From Pseudogymnoascus destructans (Eukaryota; Ascomycota; Leotiomycetes; Thelebolales; Thelebolaceae), in the NCBI RefSeq assembly GCF_001641265.1, contig NW_020167524.1, forward strand, positions 682,001 through 746,000: 64,000 nucleotides of DNA, in the 5' to 3' direction. The translations under genes were made by a program, and so were the position numbers. Under the pieces are notes generated by a model that did not search any database, was not told the origin of the DNA, and saw nothing but the letters and a program-made list of their open reading frames with translations. This document shows positions 22,696 to 32,685 of the stretch, one piece after another. The stretch's first letter is position 1. Every line of letters begins with the position of its first letter.

Positions 22696-23897
22696 TTATC
22701 TTCGTCCTCAGGGGCTTCGCGGTCAATCTCCTTGACGGTGGGGTTGAGCGGGCATTTGTCTTGGAAATGGCCCGGCTTGCCGCACTTGAAACAGTTTCCG
22801 GACGTAGTCGGCACGGCGGTCCGCACGCGGCCTGTAATGTCCGGCTTGGGGGCGGTGGCTGTGAAAGGAGTCCTCTGGAAGGAAACCAGAGGGCTTCTTG
22901 TCTGCCTCGGTGGCTGGGCCTTTCCGGGGTCCACGGGCGTGAACCTGGATGAGCTCAGGCGGGCGGGTCCTCGGGAGCTCGACTCGCCGCTCTTGGACGG
23001 GAAGCTCAACTCGTTGTTCCGGCGCCGCTCCTGATCGAAGGCGGTGAGTTCTCGGACCATGGTGTGGTAGTCTCCCTTCCATTGACTTTTGATAACCGCC
23101 ACGCGGCTACGGAATTGAGGGGTCAACTTGTTCCACATGTACCGAAACCATTCTGACTCGGTGACCTGTCCTGTAATAGCTGCACTTTGGAAGCGAGCTT
23201 TGAACTCTGAGAAAGTCTCGTTTGTATGTCCTTTCTCTCCCATTTGGAGGTCGTCGAAGAGGTTCCGGGCCTGTTCCGTTTCGTTGCCAGTGAGGTAATA
23301 TGAACCCAACAGGTCCATCATCTCGTCGGCACTCCGAAACCCGTGTGTCGCGGATAGGTATTGGGGTTCGAGGTATTTCTTTGCCAGGCCAGTCGTAGTC
23401 CCCCATATCAACGCTCTTCTCGAGACGTCGGTAGGGTAGTGATCCTCATTGACTACGAGGCGGTCCCGAATGGACGCGCTCCATTGCATAAAGGTATGTT
23501 CTATCCCATCGCTGAGCGGCGTAATCTTCTCAGAGATGGTGGATTTCTTGTAGCGATTCGGAGGGTCTTCGGAATACATCCTCGGAATCGATGGAGAACG
23601 AGTGTTTCGAAGAGGCGGCAACTGAACTGTCTCGGGGGTGTTTCGCATAGGGGAAGTTCGTCGCTTCTCAACTTCGACGGTGTCCACCGGTGGCGTGGAC
23701 GGGATCCTGGTCTGGGTTGCCGCTAGGTTGGCTATCATTTCCTTGATCTCCTGCATCTGGATCTCGAGGTTTGCCATTCGATCCGGTATGTCTTCGGTGG
23801 GTGCAGCAGTCCCAGCTGCAGCAGTGGTTTGTCTCGTTGACATTCGTGACGGTTGACAATCATTGTCTTGGGGAATGTTTGAGGTCATTTTCCTCAT
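22635..23897 (-). CDS. Gag polyprotein of the chromodomain retrotransposon
   Basis: 420 residues from the first ATG (23897). N-terminal coiled-coil-like segment (DRMANLEIQMQEIKEMI), a retrotransposon Gag/capsid domain in the middle, and a CCHC zinc knuckle near the C-terminus (CFKCGKPGHFQDKC) for RNA packaging. Forms the cytoplasmic virus-like particle of the element. Ends in acidic residues and a TAG inside the start of pol. Confidence 0.92.
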   Translation of the reverse strand: MRKMTSNIPQDNDCQPSRMSTRQTTAAAGTAAPTEDIPDRMANLEIQMQEIKEMIANLAATQTRIPSTPPVDTVEVEKRRTSPMRNTPETVQLPPLRNTRSPSIPRMYSEDPPNRYKKSTISEKITPLSDGIEHTFMQWSASIRDRLVVNEDHYPTDVSRRALIWGTTTGLAKKYLEPQYLSATHGFRSADEMMDLLGSYYLTGNETEQARNLFDDLQMGEKGHTNETFSEFKARFQSAAITGQVTESEWFRYMWNKLTPQFRSRVAVIKSQWKGDYHTMVRELTAFDQERRRNNELSFPSKSGESSSRGPARLSSSRFTPVDPGKAQPPRQTRSPLVSFQRTPFTATAPKPDITGRVRTAVPTTSGNCFKCGKPGHFQDKCPLNPTVKEIDREAPEDEDNWEEAVAHQSDASLEENDEA

Positions 23898-24254
23898 GTT
23901 GGTTCGGGGGTGTATCGGTGTCGATACGAAAGAGTTTGACTTCCGGTAGCTCGTAGCTATCAACACTCTTGTTCACAATTACCTCTGTGCTTGAGGGGGT
24001 TCTTAAGGATCTCGTATCCTATTCGGCGCCAACGCGTCGACGACTTTACCAGCTTGCTCTGCAGGATCAAACCCTGATCCACTGGTCGTCCGTGAGTTCT
24101 CTGGGGTCACGGCTATTTGAAGTCGTCAGGTCTCAGCTCCGTCGCAGTTTCCGAGTCGCGGTCGGTGGTGTAACGGTAGTTCTCCTGAGTCGTTCCAGTG
24201 TGGGATATTCTTTGAGTACGGCCGTCCCTGGCAGGCGTGATCTTTTTTGTATAA

Positions 24255-24553
24255 TGTAAGGACGCAGGGCACCGTATCACGAGAAGTGGCATATGGGAGT
24301 GCGAGTCGGATATGAGTCGGTGCAATCCTATAGGTCTACTACGAAGGATACAAAAAAGATGAAGGTGTAACCCTGTATGACTGTTCCCTTAAAATACCCG
24401 AAACCGCTCCGACTCAGCTAGCTCCCTGTTTGCCTAAGGCTTCCTTACGTTATGTGCCTAAGGCTGTCAGTCGCGACTGACCCGTAACGGCCCCGAGTCT
24501 CGATGACGCCACGTGACGGCCGTAACTACCCCGAGTAAGGAGGCATCCTTACA
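24255..24553 (-). repeat. 5' LTR of the chromodomain retrotransposon
   Basis: 299 bp, matching 16761-17059 by eye, followed by the GTGGG target duplication. Expected to hold the promoter for gag-pol. Confidence 0.96.
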
Positions 24554-24558
24554 GTGGG

Positions 24559-24879
24559 AAAGCTCCTCTTTATAGAGAAGAGCTTTCCTAAGCGAGCTCG
24601 TAAGCTCGAGTGAAGCGAAATGAGGGACCACTGCTCGGTCACGTGGTGGTCTCTTCATGACACATGTTATCCATGGATATCCCTTTGGCACGATGCCACT
24701 ATATAAGTAGATAGTATTTCCTTAGATAGGAGCTTCGTGCTCAACTCAATATAGTATTCTTTACAATATTGTAACATGTTACTTGGAAAGCCTTTGTGTC
24801 TAATCCCCTGCCTCGTCTGTCAAGTCAACCTTACGCAAGAAACCTCTGTGTCTTTCATCGTTTAGAAGTCAGCATTACA
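24559..24879 (+). repeat. LTR of a second family, split at its first bases by the chromodomain element
   Basis: Ends in GTCAGCATTACA. It shares a core of about 190 bp with the LTR at 60911-61385: the TATA box CACTATATAAGTAGATAG, then GAGCTTCGTGCTCAACTCAAT and TTTAGAAGTCAGC. The LTR start TGTGGG is at 16755-16760, left of the inserted element. No matching target duplication was seen, and the following 400 bp do not match the other copy. Confidence 0.65.
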
Positions 24880-24941
24880 CATGGCTGGTCAAGTCGTTGA
24901 GGAAGATGCCTTCGTAGACAGCCCCAAACTTTGTCACCGTC

Positions 24942-25036
24942 TTAGACTCAATTTCTCCTTGAAGAAATTGAGTCTAAAATGACTCTTTGAGTCTAAAATG
25001 ACTCTTTGAGTCTAAAATGACTCTTTGAGTCTAAAG
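24942..25036. repeat. 15-bp hairpin followed by 19-bp palindromic tandem repeats
   Basis: TTAGACTCAATTTCT (24942-24956) and its inverse (24963-24977) form a 15-bp stem with a 6-nt loop. From 24970 a 19-bp unit, GAGTCTAAAATGACTCTTT, is repeated three times plus part of a fourth. The unit itself is a small inverted repeat (GAGTC...GACTC). Confidence 0.9.
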
Positions 25037-25326
25037 GATTAGTAGAGGCAGAGTAATACAAGAGGGCAGGGAGGGCAGTAGGAAAGTGAGAACAGGAACG
25101 TCAATAATCCTGGAATTACTTCGAGGTTCTAGCAAGTCGATCATCAGATCCAGGAACTACAGAAAGGCCAAGCTGAATTAAAGCAAGGCCAGACTACAAT
25201 TATATCTCTGCTTTAGCAGGATTTACACAGGCCTACCTAACAAAGCATTCCAATCGAAAGTACAGGTAACAGCGAAGAATATGACAGGGTAGAGGGTTGG
25301 ATAGAGTCGAGTAATACATATATATC

Positions 25327-26090
25327 CTAGCTAGTACAAAGAAGGTATTCCTCTACTGTTGGTGGAGGCACCAGAAACCTCGTTCCAATCAAGTTACCCC
25401 ATATACAAGTATAACAGTTCGTTAATAGTATCGCAGCTTTAAAGTGAGCTGCTACAGGCTGCGACTGTGACTCTAGCCCTTTATCAAAAGCTGTGTAGGT
25501 CCATAACTGTTGTGTTAATCTAAAGGCATTTTGAACTGCAATTCTCACAGACAATAGAGTAGCATTAAACTGATTCTCCTTAGAAGGAAGATATCAGTAG
25601 CTACACACGCAAGTATACAGAGCCATAATTCCTTCTGTACACTGGTAAGCTGGGTCTCTATATAGGTATAACTCCCGTTTACCATCCATAATATGCCAAA
25701 TTCTTTCAACGCAGCCTGATCCCCCCCAAATACGCCAGTTGTTAGCTGGTCCGTTATATGGCCCAATTAAGGATGATACAAGTCCATTAGGGAGTTGGCA
25801 AAACCCCTAGAATGTACCATCAACAAACCCCCATACTTGGCTACAGCCACCGCTGTCTGCTATAGCCTCTTCAAAGCTTAGTAGCTTGTTGTATATAAGG
25901 TATGGGAGCCATTCTAGTAAGCCTTTGAATTTGTGTACCAAGTGACCCATTACGTTGTTGAAGACTATTAAAAGCCACACCTAATACCATCCAAAAAGGT
26001 CAACACAGGTTGTCTAATGCCCTAGATATGCAACACGGGCCAAGAAGACACAAAGAGCAGTCTCTAGGTTTGGGTTTACCCCCCTGCTCC
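25327..26090 (-). pseudogene. PIF/Harbinger-like DDE transposase relic
   Basis: Decayed minus-strand coding sequence with many stops and frame changes. Recognisable blocks of a fungal Harbinger-type (DDE_4) transposase are, in order: a GFVDGTF-like first Asp block, SLIGPYNGPANNWRIWGGSG, the second block MDGKRELYLYRDPAYQCTEG, and the C-terminal VRIAVQNAFRLTQQLWTYTA with NCYTCIWGN. Too damaged to be active. Element ends were not identified. Confidence 0.65.
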
Positions 26091-26480
26091 AGCCTATTGT
26101 ATGAAGCCCCAGAGGGAGCAATCCACTATCTCCTCGGTTCAGAATTTTCCTCAATAGAGTGCACGTCCCCTCAACGGAAGTGAAGAGTTTTCACATGCCC
26201 GGAATATGGTCAGATGGTTATTTGGTCATGGGGGTTGTGGTTTCCGGAGTAGAAAGTGATAGCGGACAGCTGATACAACCATGTAGTACTTGTCATACAC
26301 TGAATCCAAGTGAGAATGATCGCTGTGGAGGTTATTGAGTTATTTTGTTTCGGCTGCCAGAATAGGAGAAGGAATAGGACTGCTCGTCTGGGTCTTACTT
26401 GTCCCACTGGATTTCCAACCTAGAGGCACTCAATATAAATCCTGAATATGAAGCTCTGATCACCACAGGGCTTCATATCC
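26091..26480. other. No gene recognised
   Basis: About 390 bp between the Harbinger relic and the large inverted repeat, with only stop-rich or very short frames. Confidence 0.4.
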
Positions 26481-28602
26481 ATGGTGGGTGCACCAGATGT
26501 GAGAATCTAGCCACCCAAGGAAAGGGGATGATTTTACCAAGACAACACACTGTCTTAGGAAACAGAGCCAAAGGGTTGTAGCTTAGACTATTTCACAATG
26601 CAGCAATCAGGTGTATTGTCATGACACTCCTTCGATATTTGTGTCATGACCCTTTGATTCGCTTTAGTCTCTAGTACTTATTTTACTATGTCATTCACTT
26701 CACCTGCTTCGCTCACTTCGCTCACTTCGCTTCACTTGCTGACCTAGATCAGCCCAATGTTGACTACTGTCTTAGGCCCTCTTGTTATTGGCTTGCTTCA
26801 CTAGGGCTCGCTTAGCTAGGGTTTGGTTAATTAATGCCTTCGCATATTTGGCACTAGGGATTTTTACTGTTATATAAGCACTTATTGCTCATGTCTCTTA
26901 TTGATCTTTAGCTAGTAAATTATACACTACTTGGCCTTCTTGCAATTCCTCCTGCTTCGACATACTTTACATTCACTTACTTCGAGTCGAACCACTTGGC
27001 CAACCTGTTAGTCTCACCACTTGACCCCTGTGGTATAAAGTATATGCTTTGGAGCCTGAACTACTATACCTTGTCCTACTGCTTCGAGTATTGAAGTCTT
27101 CACATTATACTTCGGATACTTCTGCAGACTCGAAGGTCAGCCTCGGTTCGAACTATCCTTACATGTATGATGTAGTGGAGTGGTTTAGACAAGCTGTAAC
27201 AAATGAGAACTCAGGGATAAGTCAGAGGTTAGCACCTCAGACTTTTCAGAAACAAGGAGTAACAAGATCAATGCTTGGAAGCTTGGAAAAGATCTGGAAG
27301 AATGTGATAGTCGATTTACTGTATTGTCTGCTTGCCCTTTCTTAAGGAAAGGGCAATCCTATTTATGCCAAAGGAGTGTAGTTCTCTCATTTTCCAAGAC
27401 TTTCCATGACTTACCAGGCTTGGTAACTGTAGTCGACGTAAGAGAATCCCATAGAACCATCTCTTAGGTTCATAGCCTATAGGAAGTAAAAGGAGGTCCA
27501 AGGTCAGAGTACCCCTATAGACAAATTATGTCATAGACAAATTATGTTATAACTTAACCAATCTTGTGGGTAACTAAGGAGTGATGACATTTAATGAATC
27601 ATAGAGGGTTGTAGAAGCTTTTGGAGCTATCGTTCATGTTCCTAGGCCTCTCTAGTTGGTAGAGATATGTCATGTGGTAGTATTAGCCCAGTAACCTGTC
27701 ATACTGACATTCGTTGAACTCAGTTTGCGATCAAACTCAAGAGCAAACTTGGAAATCTCCTCCTCAAACCTACAAGTCACTATACATATTTTGGCTTATC
27801 ACACCAACAACAAGAGCAATACTACTCAACGATTGCTACAACCATCTATGATTCATTACACGTCATCGCTCCTTAGTTACTGGGCCGATATTACCACATA
27901 GCATATCTCTACAACCCTCTATGATTCATTACATGACATCACTCATACTACCACATGACATATCTCTACCAACTAGAGGCCTAGGAGCATGAACGATAGC
28001 TCTAAAAGCTCCTACGAACCTCTATGATTCATTACATGTCATCGCTCTTTAGTTACCCACAAGATTGGTTAAGTTATGACATAATTTGTCTATGACATAA
28101 TTTGTCTATAGGGGTACTCTGACCTTGGACCTCCTTTTACTTCCTATAGGCTATGAACCTAAGAGATGGTTCTATGGGATTCTCTTACGTCGACTACAGT
28201 TACCAAGCCTGGTAAGTCATGGAAAGTCTTGGAAAATGAGAGAACTACACTCCTTTGGCATAAATAGGATTGCCCTTTCCTTAAGAAAGGGCAAGCAGGC
28301 AATACAGTAAATAGACTATCACATACTTCCACGTCTTTTACAAGCTTCCAAGCATTCATCTTGTTACTCCTTGTTTCTGAAAAGTCAGTGAGGTGTTAAC
28401 CTCTGACTTACCCCTGAGTTCCCAGACTCAACATTTGTTGCAACTTGTCTGAACCACTTCACTACATCACACACCTGATTGCTGCGTTGTGGAATAGTCT
28501 AAGCTACGACCCTTTGGCTCTGTTTTCTAAGACAGTGTGTTGTCTTAGTAGAATCATCCCTTCCTTGGGTGGCTAGATTCTCACATCTGGTGCACCCACC
28601 AT
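26481..28602. repeat. Large inverted repeat (fold-back element)
   Basis: The left arm (26481-26616 continuing at 27164-27686) is the inverse of the right arm (27945-28602), with scattered differences. Outer ends are ATGGTGGGTGCACC and its complement. The 258-bp centre carries further partial copies of arm sequence (for example the TCTATGATTCATTACA motif). Without the solo LTR inserted in the left arm the arms are about 660 bp. No transposase is encoded. Confidence 0.85.
26617..27163. repeat. Solo LTR inserted in the left arm of the inverted repeat
   Basis: 547 bp, beginning TGTCATGACA and ending CCTTACA, flanked by the 5-bp duplication TGTAT (26612-26616, 27164-27168). The uninterrupted right arm of the inverted repeat shows the empty site. 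It contains a TATA-like TATATAAGC near 26873. A solo LTR arises by recombination between the two LTRs of a full element. Confidence 0.88.
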
Positions 28603-28608
28603 TACACG

Positions 28609-28933
28609 CGTCAGACCATTTTTGGAGTAATAGATTTGCCATTTGCCGTACAGATTCAGATCTAAGGGGTAGACCTCGTTTCTCCATAGATAATATCCAT
28701 TCGACAAGTGTTGACTCCTCTGTGTTGCTAAGTTTTTTGTTTGCGGGTTGTAAATCGCGTCGAGCAACGCGTCCGTTAACGCGGTCGCGGACAGTTGTGT
28801 ATGGCACATCGTAGGTTGTACAAGCCGCTTTAAGGTTGCTAAAATAGCCTTGATGGAAGGCCTGAATAGCTAAATCAATTCGGCCTTCAATCTGACTAGC
28901 CGGAGTGTTCTGTGGGTGAGCCATTATAGTCAT
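28609..28933 (-). pseudogene. Family C transposase N-terminal fragment
   Basis: First 108 codons or so of the C transposase (start MTIMAHPQNTPASQ at 28933), covering only the HTH DNA-binding region, then fused to inverted-repeat sequence in the same frame. Almost the same as 7743-8070 but for a few codons, such as SVRQMAN here and SVWQMAN there. It lacks all catalytic residues. If translated it would be a DNA-binding-only derivative. Confidence 0.82.
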
Positions 28934-29008
28934 TAGTGTCCGTAAAGTGCAGATTTGGTGTGTTGCGATACGACTCGCATGCAAATACGACTCGCTTGTC
29001 AAGTACGT
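28609..29008 (-). mobile_element. Truncated family C pogo-like transposon
   Basis: The right end matches the family C terminal repeat and closes at 29008 before TA (29009-29010). Homology to C stops abruptly at GACGCG near 28609, a few bases from the inverted-repeat end. The other half is absent. Confidence 0.88.
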
Positions 29009-29255
29009 TATGCTTTGGTGATGCTTAGTAATCAAAATGTACTCACGTGACTTAATTACTACTGTCGCGAATGGTCTGTGCTGAGAAGCTCTCGCCGCGT
29101 TCAATATTCCAAGTTGCGCTCTGAGTACGTACCATCAACAAGAGCTTCTCCAAACCTCACACATTGCGATATACCAATCTATTTATCGCTCTTATTCCGA
29201 TACCTCACCTCAATCGTACTTGTGACACCTCAGGTTACTCTCCTCACCCGCAAAG

Positions 29256-30849
29256 ATGTCCGGGGAAGCTGTTATGAGGCCCGACAAGGACCACTCGGCC
29301 GACGTCGACAAACAGCTTCCAGAGGCAGAAGAGCTGGCCAAGGTATGCCGCCAGTATCTACGATATCCTTGATTGTATCTAACTTTGCTCTATAGACGAA
29401 CATACAGGCAGCTATTGAAAAGCTGACGGCGCTGGAGAAGCAAACGAGACAGGTAGACAGCCTTGCCTTACGTTTGTAGCACCATTCACTAACAAACATA
29501 TAGTCGTCAGATCTTGCTTCCACCTCGCGAGTTATTGTCAAGATAGTCACACTAAGCAAAGATTCGGGGGACTGGAACCTGGTGAACGAGCAGGTCTCTC
29601 TGCTGTCGAAGAAGCATGGACAACTCAAGCAGGCGATTACAAAGATGGTGCAGGTCGTGATGAGCTTCCTAGACGAGACGCCAGATCTCGAGACGAAATT
29701 ATCGGTTATCGAGACACTCCGGACGGTGACTGAGGGGAAGATTTTCGTCGAGGTGGAGCGGGCTCGTGTCACAAAGGTTCTCTCGGACATCAAGAAGGAG
29801 CAGGGCGACCTCAAGTCTGCGGCGGACATCCTGTGCGAGTTGCAGGTCGAGACATTCGGGTCAATGGAGCGAAGGGAGAAGACGGAATTTATCCTCGAAC
29901 AGGTCGCATTATGCATAGAGAATGACGACTGGACACAAGCTGGTATTCTCAGCAGGAAGATCAGCACGAAATACCTTGCGCGACAGATCCCGAAGACACC
30001 AGAGCAGTTGGATAAGGAGGCCAAGGAGCGCGAGAAGAGGAGAAACAGGGGCGAGGATGTGCCGGGGGTTAAGGAGGATGATGTCACAGACCTGAAGTTG
30101 AGGTATTACGAGCAACAGATTATCTTGGCGAAGCACGACAAGAAGTATCTCGATGCTTGCAAGGACTATAGACAGGTTCTTGATACCCAGGCAGTAGAGG
30201 ACGACCCAGAGAAGCTGCACGCAGTAAGTTCCACGGACTTGCTGAGCGAAATATTACTAACTTGTCCCAGACCCTCCAGCGCGTTATCTACTACGTGATC
30301 CTCGCTCCATACGACAACGAGCAGTCCGATCTCCTTCACCACATCCATTCCGACACCCGCAATACCCAAATCCCCGTCGAGGCCGAGCTCCTCAAGCTCT
30401 TCACGATCCACGAGCTGATGCGCTGGCCCGAGGTAGAGAAGCACTTCGTACCGCACCTGTGCGCTACGGACGTCTTTGATCAAAATTCGGAGGATGCGAA
30501 ATACCGCTGGAATGAGCTGCGCAAACGCGTTATCGAGCACAACGTCCGCGTCGTCGCGAAATACTATACGCGTATCCAAATGGGCCGACTGACCCAGTTG
30601 CTGGACCTGACGGAGGAGGAAACTGAGCAGTACATCAGCGAGCTCGTGACTGCCAAGACGGTATTTGCCAAGATTGACCGTCCAGCACGACTGGTCAGCT
30701 TTGAGAAGAAGAGGGATGCGGATGATGTGCTGAACGAGTGGAGTGGGAACATGAAGAGCTTGCTTGGGCTGCTGGAGAGGATCGACCACTTGATCACGAA
30801 GGAGGAGATGATGGCCAGGATTGCACCGAAAGGGGAGAAGTCAACTTAG
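29256..30849 (+). CDS. rpn5: 26S proteasome regulatory subunit Rpn5
   Basis: Four exons (29256-29342, 29396-29452, 29504-30223, 30271-30849) give 480 residues, about the family length. All introns have GT/AG borders and the frame is kept across each. It is a subunit of the 19S lid that supports the deubiquitinase Rpn11. Recognisable features are the helical TPR-like N-terminal half (LSKDSGDWNLVNEQV, KMVQVVMSFLDETP), the RRKTEFILEQ-type block here written RREKTEFILEQVALC, and a C-terminal PCI domain (RVVAKYYTRIQMGRLTQLLDL, then VFAKIDRPARLVSF) ending in a helical tail. The transposon C fragment ends about 250 bp upstream, within or near the promoter. Convergent with the serine hydrolase. Confidence 0.96.
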
Positions 30850-31034
30850 ACGGGTATTGGGACGGTGAATTGGGAGGCGTGATATGGTGTACTATATAAT
30901 AGCCAGACCAAACGGTTCTTACGATTCCAGGAATCTATCTTTGGTATATGTCAGCGTGAACGTCTATATCTATGCCGTCTTCCATGTATCCCATATTTCT
31001 CATCAATCGGTTCTATCTTCCACTGATTCCCCTC

Positions 31035-31987
31035 TCAAAATGGAACATCCATATCTTCGATGTTCGCATCCTCCTCCCTCTTTGAAACTCCGCCACCCTC
31101 AATAGCCTGCCTGATAAACCCCACCAAAGCCGCTACCCACTCCTTCCCAATTGGCACAAAGTGACCTCCTGGATGCACAACCACATCTCCTCCAACCCTA
31201 TCCACCAAGCCCCTCGACCTACTCTCCTCGACAACTATGTCCAACCCTCCGATATAATGCAGCGTCTTCGTTATCCCCTCGCACGCCTCATAAAGCCCCT
31301 TATAATCGTCATGCGGCGCAAAGAACCCCGAATACACAACCCCAAACTTCAACGGCGCGCACTCCAGATCTTCAAACGAAGCAGGGAACTTCCACCCCCC
31401 AGCCTTTGCCATCTTCTCCTTCCTCCCCGGCTCCAACAGCGCCGCAACCATAGCCGCAGCGGCCCCTCCCTGCGAGAATCCCATCACAGCGTCCACGCCA
31501 CCAACTTCGCATATAGTCTCCGCAATCCGGTCCACACCCTCATCGAGGCCCGTATATGTCCCTGTGCGATCATCGCGGCGCCACCACGCCCACGCATCCA
31601 CGTCGTCCTCGTCATCAGCCGCTGCGCCTGCCGCGATCGGCCCGCCCTGGGATGTAGTAGTTGCGCTCACATATCCCGGGATCTGTGACGGGCGCAGGCG
31701 GTGTGGTCCGGTGGGGTAGATGAGGCGGATTCCGCCGGGGTACTTGGCGAGGGAGCCTGGAGGAGGGGCGCCGGCGTTTGGGGTGCCGGGGATGGCGGGG
31801 AAGGCCTTGTCGAGGGCCTTTTCCAGGGCGCGTGTTTTCGCGTGGAAGGAGGCGCCAGATTGGGTGTACCCTACTATGTGTCAGGAGGGCGCGAAGAGGT
31901 GGGGGGGTAGTATGTACCGTGGAGCATAAGGATTTTGAGAGCCCGTCTTTCTGGGAGTGCCGGGGAGGCGGCAGTAGGCGTCGCCAT
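31035..31987 (-). CDS. FSH-family serine hydrolase (DUF341)
   Basis: Two exons, 31987-31918 and 31870-31035, 301 residues. A 47-bp intron splits the oxyanion motif; splicing restores MLHGYTQSG. Alpha/beta-hydrolase of the fungal FSH1 family (ovarian-tumour-suppressor OVCA2-like). The nucleophile elbow is GFSQGG, and the catalytic His lies in HPGGHFVP near the C-terminus; the acid is probably the Asp in the GGLDIVVEE segment. The substrate is unknown; small esters are usual for the family. A low-complexity Ala/Asp segment near residue 125 is an insertion. Converges with rpn5 from 185 bp away. Confidence 0.92.
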
Positions 31988-32179
31988 TGTGGTGTTTATT
32001 GGCTCTTGTGAAGTGGATGAGGGAGCATGCCGAATGTGGTTCTGGAGCTGGAGAGAGCGGGCGACTAGACGACTGGATTGCATTGTTCTAGCTGACGTTG
32101 TCGTGGGGTGAGGTTGAGGATGGGGGAGATCCTTGTCGTATGGTGGGGTACCTCGGACATGGTACAGTAAAGCACCGTT

Positions 32180-32522
32180 ATAATCGTCGGTGTTCGCACC
32201 GACCATCTTACAGGTGGTCGGCGAAAGCGAAGTGCATCCGGAAAGCGAAATTGCATCCCGCCAGCCAGATATCATCAGTATGTAGAATCTAATATAACCA
32301 CTATCTAAACAACTAAGTTATACAACCAATTAAGTGATTAAATTATTAAATAAAACTGACGCTATTTTCACTTTAAAAGGGTTAGGGTTAGGGTTAGATA
32401 GTGGTTATATTAGATTCTACATACTGATGATATCTGGCTGGCGGGATGCAATTTCGCTTTCCGGATGCACTTCGCTTTCGCCGACCACCTGTAAGATGGT
32501 CGGTGCGAACACCGACGATTAT
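32180..32522. repeat. Perfect 129-bp inverted repeat, MITE-like, with telomere-type repeats in the loop
   Basis: Arms 32180-32308 and 32394-32522 are exact inverses by eye, with an 85-bp AT-rich spacer. The ends read ATAATCGTCGG and CCGACGATTAT. No clear target duplication. Each arm also has an internal small palindrome (GACCATCTTACAGGTGGTC). It encodes nothing. It lies 190 bp upstream of the serine hydrolase start. Confidence 0.9.
32379..32397 (+). repeat. Interstitial telomere-type repeat (TTAGGG)3
   Basis: GGGTTAGGGTTAGGGTTAG, three units of the repeat used at ascomycete telomeres, at the inner edge of the right arm of the inverted repeat and overlapping its first four bases. Confidence 0.9.
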
Positions 32523-32685
32523 GGAGTTTTTGCCCTTAAATAATTTCAAATCTGCCGCATTTGCCAACTTCGGCTAATTATTATCTTTATGGATTTTAGT
32601 TGGCTGGACGGGTGGACTGAGATTTGAAGATCGGATTACCCAGAGGACTCCACTTCCTTCCCTTTCTCGTCTCATCGCCCTCAGC

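Larger units (their letters stand above)
16761..24553 (-). mobile_element. Complete Ty3/gypsy chromodomain retrotransposon (chromovirus type)
   Basis: 7793 bp, bounded by two 299-bp LTRs and a 5-bp target duplication GTGGG (16756-16760 and 24554-24558). Gag and pol are on the minus strand, so the 5' LTR is the right-hand one. A polypurine tract (GGCGGGGGGTAG on the minus strand) abuts the 3' LTR at 17060-17071. The LTRs show no difference by eye and both main frames are open, so the insertion looks recent. Between the pol stop and the 3' LTR lies a spliced gene on the opposite strand, which is not part of the standard Ty3/gypsy layout. Confidence 0.96.
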
